Assembly: GCA_902795555.1 (NCBI GenBank)
Contig: CADBLV010000176.1
Span: 1-6,888, forward strand
Origin: an uncultured Eubacteriales bacterium
Lineage (GTDB): Bacteria; Bacillota_A; Clostridia; Christensenellales; Aristaeellaceae
Direction of reading: 5' to 3'
Length of the DNA: 6,888 nt
Position 1 is the first letter of the stretch. Each line of letters begins with the position of its first letter. Shown in pieces: positions 5,171 to 6,888 of the stretch. The notes beneath the pieces are model-generated. The model had not been told where the DNA came from, did no database searches, and worked only from the letters and a program-made list of their open reading frames with translations. A program made the translations under genes and the position numbers.

Positions 5171-6217
5171 TCACAGTAAATTGCGAAGGTGCTCCGCCAG
5201 CAGCCGCCCCGCCGTCCGGTTCCACGCAGCGTTGGGATGCTGCCGCGCGCCGTAATCCGCCGGACCGTAGTCCGGCAGGGCAAAGGCGGAAACGCCGGTC
5301 ATGCCTTCTTCCTGGACTCGCCGTACCGCCTCCTCCGCCAGCTCCGGATGATGGGCCGATCCCGGCAGGATCCAGAGGATTTGGGCCTTCGGATTTGCTT
5401 TCCGGATCTTCCGCAAAAGCCGCACGCAGCCTTCAATGATCAGCGGCTTGTCCGTTTCAAGGCTTCCGGCCTGAAACACGCCGCCGCAGTCGTTCGTCCC
5501 CAGCCGCACGCACACCGCGTCCGGCTGCCAGGCCGCGAAATCGTATGCCTTCCGGCATCCCCGCTTTTCCGCCGCCTCGCCGTGCAGCACCCCGACGTTC
5601 AGCTCATATCCGTCGGTCATATTCCCGTCCGCGTGATGCTCCCAGTTCCAGCAAACCCCGTATCCGCTCTGGGAAAGCAGCCGGCATTCCGCGTCCAGCT
5701 CCTCGCAGGCTTCCCAGGCATAGGTCGCCCGGGCGGAAAACCAGGGCGTAATCCATTCCTCGTTATCCCGGGGGGCCAGGATCCCTTCCCCGCTGGTCAG
5801 GCTGTCCCCGATAAACTCAATCCGGTATTTCCGCTCCGGCAGGGGCAGCAATTCTCCCTCAATGCGCAGGGAGCGCAGGAAAACCGTGGCCTCCGGGCTC
5901 CCGGGCATGCACTGGGTTTCCTTAATCAGCGTGATCCGGCGGCTTTTGTCCTCCTCCATCCCGATCAGCAAAGGATAAAACCGGCATCCCATTTCCACGG
6001 GAAACCGGCTCACCGGGCAGCCGTCCGCCAGCACCGTCATCCAGAAAACCGGAGCCTTCTCCGGCGCTTCCAGTTCCGCCCAGCATCCGGAGCCCTTCAG
6101 GATGAATTCCGCCCCCGTTCCGCTCCAGTCCAGGGCGATGGGAACCTGTGTCCGGTCCATCCGCCCCAGAATCCGTACATTCGGCGTCTCCGCCGTGACA
6201 GGGTAGATTGTCGTCAT
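5171..6217 (-). CDS. SGNH/GDSL esterase with CE2-type N-terminal domain
   Basis: A 348-residue hydrolase with two domains, as in carbohydrate esterase family 2. A beta-sandwich-like N-terminal domain (about 15-125) contains the early RILGRMD motif, and an SGNH domain (about 130-348) follows. The SGNH blocks are clear: the nucleophile Ser139 in FIGDSLTSGEG, Gly185 in QSGYG, Asn242 in RLGTND, and the catalytic His327 in RQHPN. The usual Asp 2-3 residues before that His is missing (Ala324, Arg325), so a Ser-His dyad is likely, as reported for some CE2 enzymes. CE2 members remove acetyl groups from sugars. No signal peptide or anchor is visible, so it should act in the cytoplasm, perhaps on imported acetylated oligosaccharides or another small ester. 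The ATG at 6217 follows AAGGAGG by 7 bases. The gene starts 36 bases after the gpmI terminator and leads the group that contains DUF5058. The exact substrate is unknown. Confidence 0.88.
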   Translation of the reverse strand: MTTIYPVTAETPNVRILGRMDRTQVPIALDWSGTGAEFILKGSGCWAELEAPEKAPVFWMTVLADGCPVSRFPVEMGCRFYPLLIGMEEDKSRRITLIKETQCMPGSPEATVFLRSLRIEGELLPLPERKYRIEFIGDSLTSGEGILAPRDNEEWITPWFSARATYAWEACEELDAECRLLSQSGYGVCWNWEHHADGNMTDGYELNVGVLHGEAAEKRGCRKAYDFAAWQPDAVCVRLGTNDCGGVFQAGSLETDKPLIIEGCVRLLRKIRKANPKAQILWILPGSAHHPELAEEAVRRVQEEGMTGVSAFALPDYGPADYGARQHPNAAWNRTAGRLLAEHLRNLL

Positions 6218-6224
6218 GCGTTTG

Positions 6225-6231
6225 CCTCCTT
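6225..6231 (-). promoter_or_regulatory. Ribosome binding site of the SGNH esterase gene
   Basis: AAGGAGG on the minus strand, 7 bases before the ATG at 6217. It excludes the in-frame start further upstream at 6247. Confidence 0.85.
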
Positions 6232-6253
6232 CGCCCGCAATAAGCACCCTTTG

Positions 6254-6282
6254 AAAAAAGGCAGCCGGACGCGCCGGCTGCC
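6254..6282 (-). terminator. Rho-independent terminator of gpmI
   Basis: Read on the minus strand, GGCAGCCGG pairs perfectly with CCGGCTGCC around a CGCGT loop, and six T residues follow directly. The 9-bp GC-rich stem begins 15 bases after the gpmI stop codon. It is the strongest transcription signal in the window and separates gpmI from the SGNH-led genes. Confidence 0.95.
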
Positions 6283-6297
6283 TGGATGGGCAGCGTC

Positions 6298-6888
6298 TTA
6301 TTTCAGCATGGATTTCTCCCAGCAGTCATAGGGTTTCAGTCCCAGCAGCTCCACCACCGTCGGCGCCACGTTGGCCAGCCCGAAGGGGCTTTCCGTGTCC
6401 ATCTCGTGCCGCTCGTCCTTGTCATGGATGATGAAGGGAACCGGATTCAGGCTATGGGCCGTCCGCACGGAAACCACGCCCTTCTTGTTCTTTTCCAGCA
6501 TCTGGTCGGAGTTGCCGTGGTCGGCGGTGACGATGAGGATATATCCCTTTTCGTCGCATACCTTCTGGATGCGGGTCAGTTCCAGGTCCACCGCTTCCAC
6601 AGCGATCTCCGTCGCGTACAGATTCCCGGTGTGGCCCACCATGTCCCCGTTGGGGAAATTGCAGCGGATGAAGCCGTATTTTCCGCTCTCCACCGCCGCG
6701 ATCACCAGGTCGGCGATCTCCGTCGCCTTCATCCAGGGGCATTCGTCGAAGGAGCGGACATCGGAGGGAACCTCCTGCCAGGTTTCCAGCTCCTCGGAGA
6801 ATTTCTCGCTCCGGTTGCCGTTCCAGAAATAGGTCACATGGCCGTATTTCTGCGTTTCGGAGCAGGCATATTCATTAATCCCGTTCTC
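6298..6888 (-). CDS. gpmI: 2,3-bisphosphoglycerate-independent phosphoglycerate mutase, C-terminal part
   Basis: The last 196 residues of the glycolytic enzyme that interconverts 3- and 2-phosphoglycerate using two manganese ions; the 5' part lies beyond the right edge. It belongs to the alkaline-phosphatase superfamily. Visible metal ligands, counted from the first visible residue, are Asp82 and His86 in PNGDMVGHTG, Asp123 and His124 in TADHGN, and His145 in TAHSLNPVPF. The stretch ACSETQKYGHVTYFWNGNRSEKF (8-30) resembles the plant-type branch of the enzyme (ACSETxKFGHVTFFWNGNRS) more than the Bacillus/E. coli branch, as far as I recall those sequences. The C-terminus is intact, ends with TAA, and is followed by a strong terminator, so gpmI is the last gene of its own transcript. 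The protein is cytoplasmic. Confidence 0.96.
   Translation of the reverse strand, partial: ENGINEYACSETQKYGHVTYFWNGNRSEKFSEELETWQEVPSDVRSFDECPWMKATEIADLVIAAVESGKYGFIRCNFPNGDMVGHTGNLYATEIAVEAVDLELTRIQKVCDEKGYILIVTADHGNSDQMLEKNKKGVVSVRTAHSLNPVPFIIHDKDERHEMDTESPFGLANVAPTVVELLGLKPYDCWEKSMLK

Noticed and set aside
5189..6331. Plus-strand open frame of 380 codons opposite the SGNH gene
   Set aside because: The product is Arg/Pro/His-rich, lacks motifs, runs through the terminator, and lies opposite a gene with all SGNH blocks.

Overview
The window is GC-rich (judged by eye), and every convincing gene reads on the minus strand, from the right edge towards the left. AGGAGG-type ribosome sites, ATGA overlaps, a textbook Rho-independent terminator and families such as DUF5058 and DUF4037 suggest a high-GC member of the Bacillota, probably a Clostridia lineage of gut or rumen type. 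That placement is inference; the window contains no rRNA or other marker that fixes it.

Layout in the direction of transcription. At the right edge is the 3' part of gpmI (6298-6888), the cofactor-independent phosphoglycerate mutase of glycolysis. A strong terminator (6254-6282) follows it. A second, closely packed group then runs leftwards: an SGNH/GDSL esterase with a CE2-type N-terminal domain (5171-6217), a DUF5058 membrane protein (4392-5141), a 161-base gap filled with degenerate direct repeats, a second polytopic membrane protein (3550-4230), a membrane-anchored M20 metallopeptidase overlapping it by 4 bases (2114-3553), a tetratricopeptide-repeat protein with terminal CxxC pairs (1167-1997), and a DUF4037 nucleotidyltransferase-like protein (106-1146). 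Left of the last stop codon lie three hairpins in a row (35-100).

How the genes may work together (inference). The two membrane proteins and the M20 enzyme form the most coherent block. The pattern suggests uptake of a peptide or N-acyl amino-acid conjugate through a two-protein membrane complex, with hydrolysis by a peptidase anchored at the same membrane. The TPR protein and the DUF4037 protein are separated by 20 bases and may form a second functional pair of unknown role. The SGNH esterase has no visible signal peptide and would act on an ester inside the cell. gpmI is housekeeping and is insulated by its terminator.

The points most worth a second look are the DUF5058/partner/M20 block, the repeat-filled gap inside it, the TPR-DUF4037 pair, and the left-edge hairpin array. 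I see no CRISPR array, tRNA, rRNA, insertion sequence or phage gene.
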